A stretch of DNA of 64,000 nt. Origin: Actinomadura sp. NBRC 104425 (lineage in GTDB: Bacteria; Actinomycetota; Actinomycetes; Streptosporangiales; Streptosporangiaceae). Below the pieces are notes generated by a model. The model saw nothing but the letters and a program-made list of their open reading frames with translations. It was not told the origin of the DNA and made no database searches. The first letter of the stretch is position 1. Every line of letters starts with the position of its first letter. The position numbers and the translations under genes were made by a program. This document shows, piece after piece, positions 35,415-43,514 of the stretch. The DNA is taken from NCBI RefSeq assembly GCF_030269545.1, contig NZ_BSTN01000004.1, forward strand, positions 1 to 64,000. The letters run 5' to 3'.

Positions 35415-35587
35415 CGCGGGTCAGCGCTTCCTTCCCTCCGAGAGGCCCCCGCCCGCGCCGGCACCCCACTACGATCACCACGTATCGGGACTGGTGCGAC
35501 ATGTCGCACATTTGCCATGCATCGGTCATTTCGCAGGTCCGGCCGGTCCGCCGGACAACCGTCCAGCAGAGGGAGAGAACTCGCGCT
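35168..35587. other. Region between lipoprotein and MscS genes, 420 bp
   Basis: It holds most of the tentative minus-strand frame ending at 35082. From about 35460 to 35580 it is AT-richer, probably the promoter of the MscS gene; CGACATGTCG (35497-35506) is a perfect 10-bp palindrome about 80 bases before the MscS start. Confidence 0.5.
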
Positions 35588-36655
35588 ATGCCTGACTCAC
35601 TGGAGTGGGGCTCGGTCATCGCCGCCGCAGTGATCATGGCGGTCGCCGTCGTGGTCGCCATCGTCCTGCGCATCCTGTCGGGGCGGCTGGCCCGGCGGGC
35701 CGGGGACACCCGGTGGGCCTGGGACGACCTGGTCGCCCGGCTGCTGCACGACCTCGCGCTGCCCCTGTCGCTGCTGGGCGGCGCGTGGCTGGCGGCCAAC
35801 GCGCTGCACCTCACGCCGCGCACCCTGGACATCACCGGCCGGGTGCTGACCGCGATCACCGTGCTGATCGTCGCGCTGGCCCTGGCGCGGATGGGTGCGG
35901 GCATCGTCGCCTCGATCGCCCTCGGCAAGCAGGACACCCCCGCCAACGTGACGATCTTCGCCAACATCACCCGGGTGGTGGTGCTGGGCGTCGGCACGCT
36001 GGTGATGCTGCAGACCCTGGGCGTATCGATCACCCCGGTGCTGGGCGCCCTGGGCGTCGGCGGCCTGGCCGTGGCGCTGGCCCTGCAGGACACCCTGGCC
36101 AACCTGTTCGCGGGCGTGCACGTGCTGGCGTCCAAGACCATCGAGCCCGGCGACTACATCAGGCTCAGCAGCGGCCAGGAGGGCTATGTCGTCGACATCA
36201 ACTGGCGCAACACCTCGATCCGCACCCTGTCGGACAACATCGAAGTCATCCCCAACCAGCGGTTCTCCGACACGATCCTGACCAACTACCACCGGCCCGC
36301 CCAGGACATGAGCTTGATCATCGGGTGCAGCGTCGGCTACGGCAGCGACCTGGAGCACGTGGAGAAGGTCGTCGTGGAGGTCGGCCAGGAGGTCATGGCC
36401 GAGGTGCAGGGCGGGGTCGAGGGCGCCGAGACGCTGGTGCGCTTCCACACCTTCGGCGACTCGCGCATCGGCTTCAACGTGATCCTGCGCATCTGCGAGT
36501 TCGGCGAGCAGTTCCGCATCAAGCACGAGTTCGTCAAGCGCCTGCACCGCCGCTTCCGCGCCGAGGGCATCGAGATCCCCTTCCCCATGCGCCGCGTCCT
36601 GGTGGACAGCGACCACTCCGCCGACCTCCTCACCGCCCCTCCCGGACGGTCGTGA
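35588..36655 (+). CDS. Small-conductance mechanosensitive channel (MscS family)
   Basis: A 355-residue MscS-type channel. Membrane segments are VIAAAVIMAVAVVVAIVL, ITGRVLTAITVLIVALALA and two more, with the pore-lining helix GALGVGGLAVALALQDTLAN and its gate. The beta-domain follows (IEPGDYIRLSSGQEGYVVDI, EVIPNQRFSDTILTNYHRP) and then the cytoplasmic vestibule. It releases solutes on hypo-osmotic shock. ATG 35588 follows GAGGGAGAGAACTCGCGCT. It is a single gene. Confidence 0.93.
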   Translation: MPDSLEWGSVIAAAVIMAVAVVVAIVLRILSGRLARRAGDTRWAWDDLVARLLHDLALPLSLLGGAWLAANALHLTPRTLDITGRVLTAITVLIVALALARMGAGIVASIALGKQDTPANVTIFANITRVVVLGVGTLVMLQTLGVSITPVLGALGVGGLAVALALQDTLANLFAGVHVLASKTIEPGDYIRLSSGQEGYVVDINWRNTSIRTLSDNIEVIPNQRFSDTILTNYHRPAQDMSLIIGCSVGYGSDLEHVEKVVVEVGQEVMAEVQGGVEGAETLVRFHTFGDSRIGFNVILRICEFGEQFRIKHEFVKRLHRRFRAEGIEIPFPMRRVLVDSDHSADLLTAPPGRS

Positions 36656-36767
36656 CGCCCCGGCGGGGCGAACCGCGAGCCCGCTTCCGCCGGGGCACGG
36701 TCCCGGGGCCGCGGCCGTGGCGGTCCACGCCGCCGGTCCGGCGCTCCGCCCGGCCGCGCGCCGCCGG

Positions 36768-37652
36768 TCAGGTGGCGATGGCCTCGTCGAACCAGGCGAG
36801 GTACTCGGTCAGGTCGAACATCCGCGCGGTCTCGATCGCCGACGGGCGCCCGGCGCGCGGGTCGGCGCCCGCGTCCAGCAGCGCCCGCACCACCTCGGCC
36901 TCCTGCTTGAACACCGCCCCCGCCAGCGGGCGCTGGCCGCGGTCGTTGGCGCGTTCGGGGTCGGCGCCGCGGGCCACCAGGGCGCGGACGGTGTCGGCGT
37001 GGCCGTGGTAGGCGGCCAGCATGAGCAGCGTGTCGCCCTTGTCGTTGGTGAGGTTCACCGGCACGCCGGCGTCGACGTAGGGGATCAGCTCGTCGGTTCG
37101 CCCCCCGCGCGCCAGGTCGAACAGCCTGGTCGCGAACTCCTGCAGCTCCGGGTCGGCCTCGCTCATGATTCGGACACTACCTCCCGGCCACCGGCCGTCC
37201 GCCGCGTGGTCGGCGAGCAGGCTGCCCAGGGAGTCGCGCCCGTAGTGCAGGTGCTTCTCCAGCGACACCAGGGCGCCCTGGCGGGACGCCGTCCCGAACC
37301 GCACCCCGTCGGCCAGGGCCCGCATGAGCAGCATCCCGCGGCCGTGCTCGGACAGCGGGCCGGGCGCCTCGCCGAGACCCGCGCCGTTTCCGGAGCCGGC
37401 GCCGTAGCCGGGGCCCGAGTCGACCACCTTGATCACGCAGCGCTCGTCCAGGATGCATACCCGCACGGTGTACTCCTCGCCCCGGCCGGCGTGCCGGATC
37501 GCGTTGGTGCACGCCTCGGTGAGCATCAGCTCGATGTCGCCGCGGATCGCCGCGTCCACCCCCAGCGCGCACAGGGACGAGTCGAGCAGGCGCCGCGCCG
37601 CGGGAACGCTCGCGGCGTCCCGGGGCAGGCGAAGATCAAGGCTGATCTCCAT
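36768..37652 (-). CDS. RsbW-like ATPase fused to ankyrin repeats
   Basis: A 294-residue two-domain protein. Residues 1-150 are an anti-sigma-factor-type ATPase: TEACTNAIRHAGRG (N-box), VVDSGPGYGAG (G1) and HGRGMLLMRAL (G2). From residue 163 the sequence MSEADPELQEFATRLFDLAR followed by NDKGDTLLMLAAYHGHADTV and ARGADPERANDRGQ is a stand-alone-type ankyrin protein of about 130 residues. The frame is continuous. An internal ATG at 37166 has GGGAGGT 12 to 14 bases upstream, so the ankyrin part may also be made alone, or there may be two products. Fusion and internal start are both possible. Confidence 0.8.
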   Translation of the reverse strand: MEISLDLRLPRDAASVPAARRLLDSSLCALGVDAAIRGDIELMLTEACTNAIRHAGRGEEYTVRVCILDERCVIKVVDSGPGYGAGSGNGAGLGEAPGPLSEHGRGMLLMRALADGVRFGTASRQGALVSLEKHLHYGRDSLGSLLADHAADGRWPGGSVRIMSEADPELQEFATRLFDLARGGRTDELIPYVDAGVPVNLTNDKGDTLLMLAAYHGHADTVRALVARGADPERANDRGQRPLAGAVFKQEAEVVRALLDAGADPRAGRPSAIETARMFDLTEYLAWFDEAIAT

Positions 37653-37764
37653 GTCGGCTCTCCATGTCGGCTCCGTCCGGCGGCTGGTGTCCTCGCAGGC
37701 TCCCTGCCCGTGACAGACGGCCCGAATCGTGGCCCGTGCGGCGAATGTCCAGGTCGGCGGGCCG

Positions 37765-38325
37765 TCAGGTGGGCCAGGCGCCCGCGGCGACGATGTCCAG
37801 CACGAGGGCGGCGATGTTCCAGGCGTCGTCGGCCCCGCTGTGGTGGCGGCCCTCCAGGGGGAGGCCCGCGTGCCGCAGGGCTCCGTCCATGCCGAGCCTG
37901 CGCGGCAGGCCGTGGGCCGCCGAGTAGGCCGCCTTGGCGTTGGTGTGGCGGCGGCCGAACGGGTAGCGCACCCGGGCGGCGGCGCACTGGCGCTCGAACT
38001 GCTTGCGGTCGTAGTCGCCCCAGCTCGCCCAGGCCCGCGAACGCGCGTGGTGCTCGCGTTCCAGCAGCGCGCACGCCTCCGCGAACGGGACCCCGCCGTC
38101 GACCTCCTCCTGGGTCAGCCCGGTCAGCTCGGTGCAGAACGCGCTGACGGTCGAGCGCTCGGGCCGCACGAGCACGCGGTGCCGCTCGACCCGCTCGCGG
38201 GTCTGCAGGTCCACCACGCACAGCCCGATCTCGATGATCTCGCTGACCTGCCCGGCGGGCGGCCGGCCCTGCCAGCAGGTGGCCTCCACGTCGACGACGT
38301 TGAGAAAGCGGTCGTGGGGTTCCAT
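37765..38325 (-). CDS. 3'-5' exonuclease (DEDDh family)
   Basis: A 186-residue DEDDh exonuclease of the KapD/ERI1-like type. Motif Exo I is VVDVEATCW, with the partner EIIEIGLCVVD; Exo II is in the region ASWGDYDRKQFERQC; Exo III is HHSGADDAWNIAALVLDI (His and Asp). It trims 3' ends of RNA or DNA. The start is ATG 38325. It is followed on the same strand, 112 bases on, by the ATPase-ankyrin gene. Confidence 0.92.
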   Translation of the reverse strand: MEPHDRFLNVVDVEATCWQGRPPAGQVSEIIEIGLCVVDLQTRERVERHRVLVRPERSTVSAFCTELTGLTQEEVDGGVPFAEACALLEREHHARSRAWASWGDYDRKQFERQCAAARVRYPFGRRHTNAKAAYSAAHGLPRRLGMDGALRHAGLPLEGRHHSGADDAWNIAALVLDIVAAGAWPT

Positions 38326-38414
38326 GGCCCGGCACGCTAGCGCTCCCGCCCGGCCCGCGGCGATCGCTTTTCCCGCGGCCGCCCGGCGCCCGGGCCGCGG
38401 CGCCGCCGGGGCGC

Positions 38415-38700
38415 TCAGCCGAGGCCGGACGCGGCGTCCAGGGCGGCGGTGGGGCGTTCCAGCGAGCGGTGCAGCGCGACCAGCTCCGGCTCGTCCAGGC
38501 CGGTCGCCGCCATGATGCGGAAGGGCACCGCCGCGGCCCGCCGCCGCAGCTCCCGTCCGGGGCCGGTCAGCGACACCGTCACCTGGCGCTCGTCGCGGGC
38601 GCTGCGCTCGCGCCGCACCAGGCCCGCCGCCTCCAGCCGCTTGAGCAGGGGGGAGAGCGTGCCGGAGTCCAGCCGCAGCGCCGGCCCCAGCGTCCCCCGA
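38415..38700 (-). pseudogene. N-terminally truncated MarR/OhrR-type regulator
   Basis: The minus strand from about 38700 encodes GTLGPALRLDSGTLSPLLKR, then EAAGLVRRERSARDERQVTV and SLTGPGRELRRRAAAVPF. This is the recognition helix, wing and C-terminal helix of an OhrR-type MarR protein. The first 60 or so residues, including the peroxide-sensing cysteine region, are missing and no in-frame start lies before the GTG at 38618, which is inside the wing. The upstream GPP34 gene ends at 38752. The gene looks cut by a deletion. Confidence 0.65.
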
Positions 38701-38751
38701 GGGTGACGCCTCTCCGGCTCCTGCGCCAGGCAGATGTCCCTGATCCACCGG

Positions 38752-39378
38752 TCATCCGGCGGCGGCGGCCGCGTGGTCCGCGCGGATCACCTTCCGCACG
38801 GCCCCGGCCGCCGGACCGGTCCGCGCGCTCAGCTGGCTGATGCGCAGCCGGTGGCGGCGCCGCTCCCGGCGGGGCAGCACCGTGTTCAGCTCGCCCGCCG
38901 CCGCCAGTGCCACCGCCGCCGCGTCATAGCTGTTGACGTGCGCCACGGGCCTGCCCTGAAGCGCCGAGGACGCCCCGCGCCACAGCGTCTTGACCACCCG
39001 AGGGTCCTTCACCTCCACCCGGTGCGCGGGGAACACCCCCAGCACCCGGCGCTCGAGCACCCGGATCCAGCCGCCGGCGGCCAGCTCGTCGCGCACCCTG
39101 CGCACCATCACGCGGCTGTCCTTGCGCACCCAGTAACGCCACGACCGGGGCCGCGACGCCGAGATCTGGGCCACCAGGCCGTACGGGTCGTCGCCCGGGG
39201 TGCCGGGGCGGGGGCCGTGGCGCTCCTCGACGAGCCGTCCGTCCAGGTAGAGCTCGGCCAGGGCCGCGCCGCGCAGCACATAGCCCAGACGGCCGCCGCA
39301 GTGGGCCATGCGGCCCCGCTTCAGATCGTAGGCCAGCAAGTACATCCTGGCCGGCAGCGATTCGGGAATCCTCACCAT
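38752..39378 (-). CDS. GPP34 (GOLPH3/VPS74) family protein
   Basis: A 208-residue protein of the GPP34 family: ESLPARMYLLAYDLKRGRMA, YVLRGAALAELYLDGRLVEE, RVRDELAAGGWIRVLERRVL and FPAHRVEVKDPRVVKTLWRG are typical. In eukaryotes the fold binds PI4P at Golgi membranes; in actinobacteria the role is unknown, but a membrane-associated function is likely. It starts 3 bases after the ribbon-helix-helix gene, within an operon led by an SPFH protein. Confidence 0.9.
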   Translation of the reverse strand: MVRIPESLPARMYLLAYDLKRGRMAHCGGRLGYVLRGAALAELYLDGRLVEERHGPRPGTPGDDPYGLVAQISASRPRSWRYWVRKDSRVMVRRVRDELAAGGWIRVLERRVLGVFPAHRVEVKDPRVVKTLWRGASSALQGRPVAHVNSYDAAAVALAAAGELNTVLPRRERRRHRLRISQLSARTGPAAGAVRKVIRADHAAAAAG

Positions 39379-39381
39379 GAC

Positions 39382-39624
39382 CTAACCCCCGCCCTGGTTC
39401 TCGTCCTGTTCCTCGTCCTTCTGCCCGGTCTCGTTCTTGCGGGGCCGGCCCGGCCGCCGCATCCGCGCGGCCCCGCGGGGCATGCGCCCCGCGTCGGTCA
39501 GCGCCTTGCGCAGCAGGAACTCGATCTGGGCGTTGGTGCTGCGCAGCTCGTCGGCCGCCCAGCGGGCCAGTGCGTCGTGCACGGCCGGGTCCAGCCGAAG
39601 GAGAATCTTCTTGCGTTCCGTCAC
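39382..39624 (-). CDS. Ribbon-helix-helix (Arc-like) DNA-binding protein
   Basis: An 80-residue protein whose first 45 residues form a ribbon-helix-helix: KILLRLDPAVHDALARWAAD then ELRSTNAQIEFLLRKAL. The C-terminal half is basic and then acidic (RRPGRPRKNET, then DEEQDENQ). It probably represses its own operon. GTG 39624 overlaps the SPFH stop as GTGA. Antitoxins share this fold, but no toxin gene is adjacent. Confidence 0.88.
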   Translation of the reverse strand: MTERKKILLRLDPAVHDALARWAADELRSTNAQIEFLLRKALTDAGRMPRGAARMRRPGRPRKNETGQKDEEQDENQGGG

Positions 39625-40541
39625 TGGTAGAGCGAACCGGTATTGACGACCGGCTGCGCGTCGCGGTCGGCGCACAGGACGACCAGCAGGTTGCTGACCA
39701 TGGCGGCCTTGCGCTCCTCGTCCAAATCCACCACGTTCTCCTCGTCCAGCCGGTCGAGCGCAAGCTGGACCATGCCGACCGCGCCCTCGACGATCCGCTG
39801 CCGCGCCGCCACCACCGCGCCCGCCTGCTGGCGGCGCAGCATGGCCTGCGCGATCTCCGGCGCGTACGCCAGCCCGGTGATCCGCGCCTCGACGATCCGC
39901 ACCCCGGCCGCGGCGACCCGCAGCGTCAGCTCCTCCTGCAGCTTGGCGGTGATCTCATCGGCGTTCTCGCGCAGCGACAGCCGGTCGTCGGCGTCGTAGG
40001 GGAAACTGCCCGCGATGTGCCGCAGCCCGGCCTCGGTCTGGAACGCCACGAACTCCACGAAGTCGTCCACCGCGAACATCGCGCGGGCGGTGTCCTCGAC
40101 CTGCCACACCACCACCGCGGATATCTCGATCGGGTTGCCGTCCAGGTCGTTGACCTTCGCCCGGTCCGTCTCGTGGTTGCGGATGCGCGTCGACACCCGC
40201 TTGCGCTCGCTGATCGGGTTCACCCAGCGCAGCCCGTCGGTGCGGACCGTCCCGGAGTAGCGCCCGAGCACCTGCAGCACCCGCGCCTCGTTCGGCTCCA
40301 CCGCGGTCAGCCCTACGGCCACCAGTAGGCCGGCCAGCACCAGCACAACCCCGACCGCGATTCCGGCCGCGAGTGCCGCGCCTCCCTGCAGGATGCCGAG
40401 CCCGGTCGCCGCCGCGCCCAGCAGCACCAGCACCAGCACCAGCCCCAGCATGGGCACCCCGTTGAGGTTGCGGGCCTCCCGCTCGGTGATGTCCACCTTG
40501 GGCAGCTCCACCAGACCGGCGGCACCCACGTCGACCTTCAT
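39621..40541 (-). CDS. SPFH (band 7/flotillin-like) membrane protein
   Basis: A 306-residue SPFH protein. Two membrane segments near the N-terminus ([20 protein letters not shown] and [19 protein letters not shown]) are followed by the band 7 domain: [40 protein letters not shown] and [20 protein letters not shown]. Such proteins form membrane scaffolds or microdomains. It leads the operon with the ribbon-helix-helix and GPP34 genes. ATG 40541 has GAGAGGAGCTGGAC just upstream. Confidence 0.93.
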   Translation of the reverse strand: MKVDVGAAGLVELPKVDITEREARNLNGVPMLGLVLVLVLLGAAATGLGILQGGAALAAGIAVGVVLVLAGLLVAVGLTAVEPNEARVLQVLGRYSGTVRTDGLRWVNPISERKRVSTRIRNHETDRAKVNDLDGNPIEISAVVVWQVEDTARAMFAVDDFVEFVAFQTEAGLRHIAGSFPYDADDRLSLRENADEITAKLQEELTLRVAAAGVRIVEARITGLAYAPEIAQAMLRRQQAGAVVAARQRIVEGAVGMVQLALDRLDEENVVDLDEERKAAMVSNLLVVLCADRDAQPVVNTGSLYQ

Positions 40542-40564
40542 GTCCAGCTCCTCTCAGTATGTCA

Positions 40565-40595
40565 CCAAGCTAGCAAACTGATATCACTTTTTCCA
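40565..40595 (-). promoter_or_regulatory. Probable promoter/operator of the SPFH operon
   Basis: A short AT-rich island, unlike its surroundings, holds the palindrome TGATATCA (40579-40586) and the palindrome GCTAGC (40569-40574), 25 to 45 bases before the SPFH start. The ribbon-helix-helix protein of the operon is a plausible ligand. Confidence 0.5.
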
Positions 40596-41004
40596 GCCCG
40601 CTTCCCGGCGGGCGGCCGTGGGCGCCGCGCGGCCCGCGCACGGGGGGCGACGGCGCCGGTGCCGCTCCATGGCCGGCCCGCGGGGGAGCGGCGCCCGCGC
40701 GACGGGGCCGGGCGGCGGTGGCCGGATGGGGTGCGCGAGTCGCATGCGAAAGGCGCCGACAGTCTCTTCGGCTGCCGCCGGCGACTTTGTCATGCGTTCT
40801 TGCGGGGTAACTTTCGCCCCCGCCGCATGGTGGTGCCCGCCAAGGCGGGCCCGGCATGAGAAATTTCCGCATTCCCGGTGATGGCGGGGCTGCCGCGGCG
40901 ATTCGACAGCCGCATTGACAGACTGTCGCGGCTCTGGATGTGAGCATTGAAATCGCGCTGCCCCCCGAGAGGTCGTCCCAGATCTCCCGAGCCCGAGGTA
41001 TCCG
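40596..41004. other. Intergenic region, about 410 bp
   Basis: No gene is supported. A perfect small hairpin, GCCCGCC-AA-GGCGGGC, lies at 40835-40850. The last 80 bases before 41005 probably hold the promoter of the next gene. Confidence 0.5.
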
Positions 41005-41418
41005 ATGCTTCTGTCCACACCACCGACCGCCCTGTACTGGCGCCGGTCCTTTCCCGGTGACGCCGAACAGGCCCGCGCCGCACGGCGGTTCACCTCCTGC
41101 CTGCTGACCGGATTCCCCGCCCTCGACGAGGTGCTGCTGACCGTGGACGAACTCGTCGTCAACGCGCTGCGGCACACCAAGTCGGGGCAGGGGAACGGCT
41201 TGTTCACCCTCGAGGTCCTCGGCCGTCGCAGCGGTGTGGCCGTGGCCGTCACCGACCAGGGCGGCCCCGGAGAGCCCGCCGTCCGGGACGTCGACGAGCT
41301 CGCCGAGAGCGGGCGCGGCCTGCGGACCGTCTCCCACCTGGCGACGAGCTGGGGCTGGTACGGCGACGAATCCGGCCGCACGGTCACCGCCATGTTCACG
41401 GGGGAGTGGCTGCAATGA
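41005..41418 (+). CDS. RsbW-like ATP-binding regulatory protein
   Basis: A 137-residue single-domain HATPase of the anti-sigma-factor (RsbW/SpoIIAB-like) type: LTVDELVVNALRHTKSGQG (N-box), VAVTDQGGPGEP (G1) and ESGRGLRTVSHLATSWGWYG (G2). In actinobacteria these small ATPases are numerous; some bind sigma factors or anti-anti-sigma proteins. No partner is adjacent. The start is ATG 41005. Confidence 0.9.
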   Translation: MLLSTPPTALYWRRSFPGDAEQARAARRFTSCLLTGFPALDEVLLTVDELVVNALRHTKSGQGNGLFTLEVLGRRSGVAVAVTDQGGPGEPAVRDVDELAESGRGLRTVSHLATSWGWYGDESGRTVTAMFTGEWLQ

Positions 41419-41433
41419 TCTGCGAAGGTCTCC

Positions 41434-41464
41434 GGCCTCCCGGCCCGGGCCGCGCCGGGAGGCC
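41434..41464 (+). terminator. Hairpin after the RsbW-like gene
   Basis: GGCCTCCCGG (41434-41443) pairs perfectly with CCGGGAGGCC (41455-41464), 16 bases after the stop. No T-tail. Confidence 0.7.
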
Positions 41465-41854
41465 GCAATCCGCCGGCGCCGGGCCGGCGCGGGCTCACCT
41501 TGCGAACGCATTTCGATGATTTCCGCGGCGGGCGCGCTCCTGGCGGGCATATGCGGATGTGACCCGCCGGACGGCGGAAGACGCCGGTTGATGCGGTGCG
41601 GGCTGAGCCATCGCGCTCGGGCGGCGGGACATTACCGGAACACTGCGGACCACTTCAGGTGCCGGCGTGGTCCACGGGTCGGCCGGTGCTTTGTCCGGGA
41701 CGTGGGCGGCGGGAATACGAGCGGATTCTTCGAGGTCAGGAGAAGGCGCACGCCGGGGTCGGCCTCACCCGCCGCCCACGGGGGCGATGAGTATTTCGCG
41801 TTCGCCTCCGCCGGCCCGCCCCAGTCGGTCGCGGAGGCAGCCGCGAGCATCGCC
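41465..41854. other. Intergenic region, 390 bp
   Basis: It lies between two convergent genes. No gene, repeat or RNA is recognised. Confidence 0.5.
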
Positions 41855-43423
41855 TCAGGTGGCCGCCGGGGCGGGCGTGTCGTCGTGCACCTCGTCGTGC
41901 ACGTCGCCCGGGATGACCTTGGGCACGGACCGCAGGGTGAACACCGCGGTCACCGCGACGCACGCCATCACCGCGGCACTGGCCAGCATGGCGGCGTGCA
42001 TGCCGTCGACGTAGGCGGCCCGCGCGGCGTCCAGCAGCCGGGCGGCCAGGTCCTGCGGCAGGGCGGCGGCCGCTCCCGCCGCGGAGGCCAGGGACTCGCG
42101 GGCGGCGTGCTCGGCGCCCGCGGGCAGGCCGGACGGCACCTCCAGGGCACGCCGGTAGACGGCGGTCACCACGCTGCCCAGGACCGCCATGCCCAGGGCG
42201 CCGCCGAGTTCGGCGGCCGTCTCGGAGATCGCCGATGCCGTACCCGCGCGCCGCCGGGGCACCGAGGCCAGCACCGTGTCGCCGGTGACGGTCAGCGCCA
42301 GGCCCATGCCCAGGCCGCCCAGCAGCATCGGGACCACCAGGAGCGGGTACGACGGGTCGGTGCCGAACCCGGCGAACGCGGCGTACGACACGGCGGAGAC
42401 CGCCATGCCGATCGCCACGGTCCGGGCCCGGCCGACGGCGGAGATCAAGGGCGCGGCCAGCGCGGCGCCGCCCGCCGCGGCGCCCACCGCACCGGGCAGC
42501 CCGGCAAGGCCCGCCCGCAGCGGCGACCAGCCCAGCACCAGCTGGAAGTACAGCGAGAAGATCAGCGACTGGGCGACCAGGCCGAACATCGCGAACAGGT
42601 TGATCGTCACCGAGCCGGCGAAGGCGGCCCGGCGGAACAGCCGCACGTCGATCAGCGGGTGCGCCAGCCGGGTCTGCCGCCACAGGAACAGCGCCAGCCC
42701 GGCGGCGCCGACCGCGACGCCCCAGCGCACCTGCACGGCGTCCGGGCCGTGCGCCGCGGCCTCCTTGACCGCGTAGACCATGCCGAGGACGCCGGCGGCC
42801 GACAGCGGCACGCTCAGCACGTCCACCCGGCCGTGCCCGGGCCCGTGCGAGCCGGGCAGCAGCACGGCCCCCGCCGCCAGGATCACCGCCATGATCGGCA
42901 CGTTGATCAGGAAGACCGCGCCCCACCAGAAGTGCTCCAGCACGGCGCCGCCGAGCACCGGGCCGAGCCCGACCGCCAGCGCGCCGGACCCGAAGAACGC
43001 GCCGAGCGCCGCGGTGCGTTCCTTGGGATCGGTGAACACGCGGCGGATCAGCGCCAGCGCGGACGGCATCAGCGTGGCCCCGGCCACGCCGAGCAGGGCG
43101 CGCGCCGCGATCAGCAGCTCGGCGTTCGGGGCGTAGGCGGTCAGCGCGGACGCGGCGGCGAACACCGCGACGCCGGTGAGCAGCAGGTTGCGGTGCCCGA
43201 CGCGGTCGCCGACGGCGCCCATCGTGATCAGCAGCCCGGCCAGCGCGAAGCCGTAGCTGTCGGCGATCCACAGAATCTGCGTGGCCGACGGGTCCAGGTC
43301 GGCGCTGATGTGGGGGACGGCCAGGTTCAGCGCCGTCAGATCGATGCCGGGCACCAGGATGAGCAGGCACCCGATGACGAAGGTGCCCCATTTGCGGTGG
43401 GACGGTACGGCTGAGGTGTTCAT
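41855..43423 (-). CDS. DHA2-family multidrug exporter (MFS, 14 TM)
   Basis: A 522-residue major facilitator with about 14 membrane segments. Landmarks are PGIDLTALNLAVPHISADLD in TM1, WIADSYGFALAGLLITMGAV, the motif A region GDRVGHRNLLLTGVAVFAAA and motif C-like GPVLGGAVLEHFWWGAVFLI. It would pump drugs or own metabolites out using protons. ATG 43423 is chosen because TM1 follows 15 residues later. It is 91 bases after a large AfsR-type regulator gene on the same strand, so regulator and pump may be one unit. Confidence 0.93.
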   Translation of the reverse strand: MNTSAVPSHRKWGTFVIGCLLILVPGIDLTALNLAVPHISADLDPSATQILWIADSYGFALAGLLITMGAVGDRVGHRNLLLTGVAVFAAASALTAYAPNAELLIAARALLGVAGATLMPSALALIRRVFTDPKERTAALGAFFGSGALAVGLGPVLGGAVLEHFWWGAVFLINVPIMAVILAAGAVLLPGSHGPGHGRVDVLSVPLSAAGVLGMVYAVKEAAAHGPDAVQVRWGVAVGAAGLALFLWRQTRLAHPLIDVRLFRRAAFAGSVTINLFAMFGLVAQSLIFSLYFQLVLGWSPLRAGLAGLPGAVGAAAGGAALAAPLISAVGRARTVAIGMAVSAVSYAAFAGFGTDPSYPLLVVPMLLGGLGMGLALTVTGDTVLASVPRRRAGTASAISETAAELGGALGMAVLGSVVTAVYRRALEVPSGLPAGAEHAARESLASAAGAAAALPQDLAARLLDAARAAYVDGMHAAMLASAAVMACVAVTAVFTLRSVPKVIPGDVHDEVHDDTPAPAAT

Positions 43424-43514
43424 GCACGGCAGCGTCCGGCCCGCCGCTGACCGCCGGTGCACCGTCCGCTGACCGGTCCGCCGACCGGGCGGTGCGCGGC
43501 CGGGCGGCGGGCCG

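Noticed and set aside
39382..39624. Ribbon-helix-helix protein as an antitoxin of a toxin-antitoxin pair
   Set aside because: The neighbours are SPFH and GPP34 proteins, not a toxin; autoregulator of its operon is the simpler reading.
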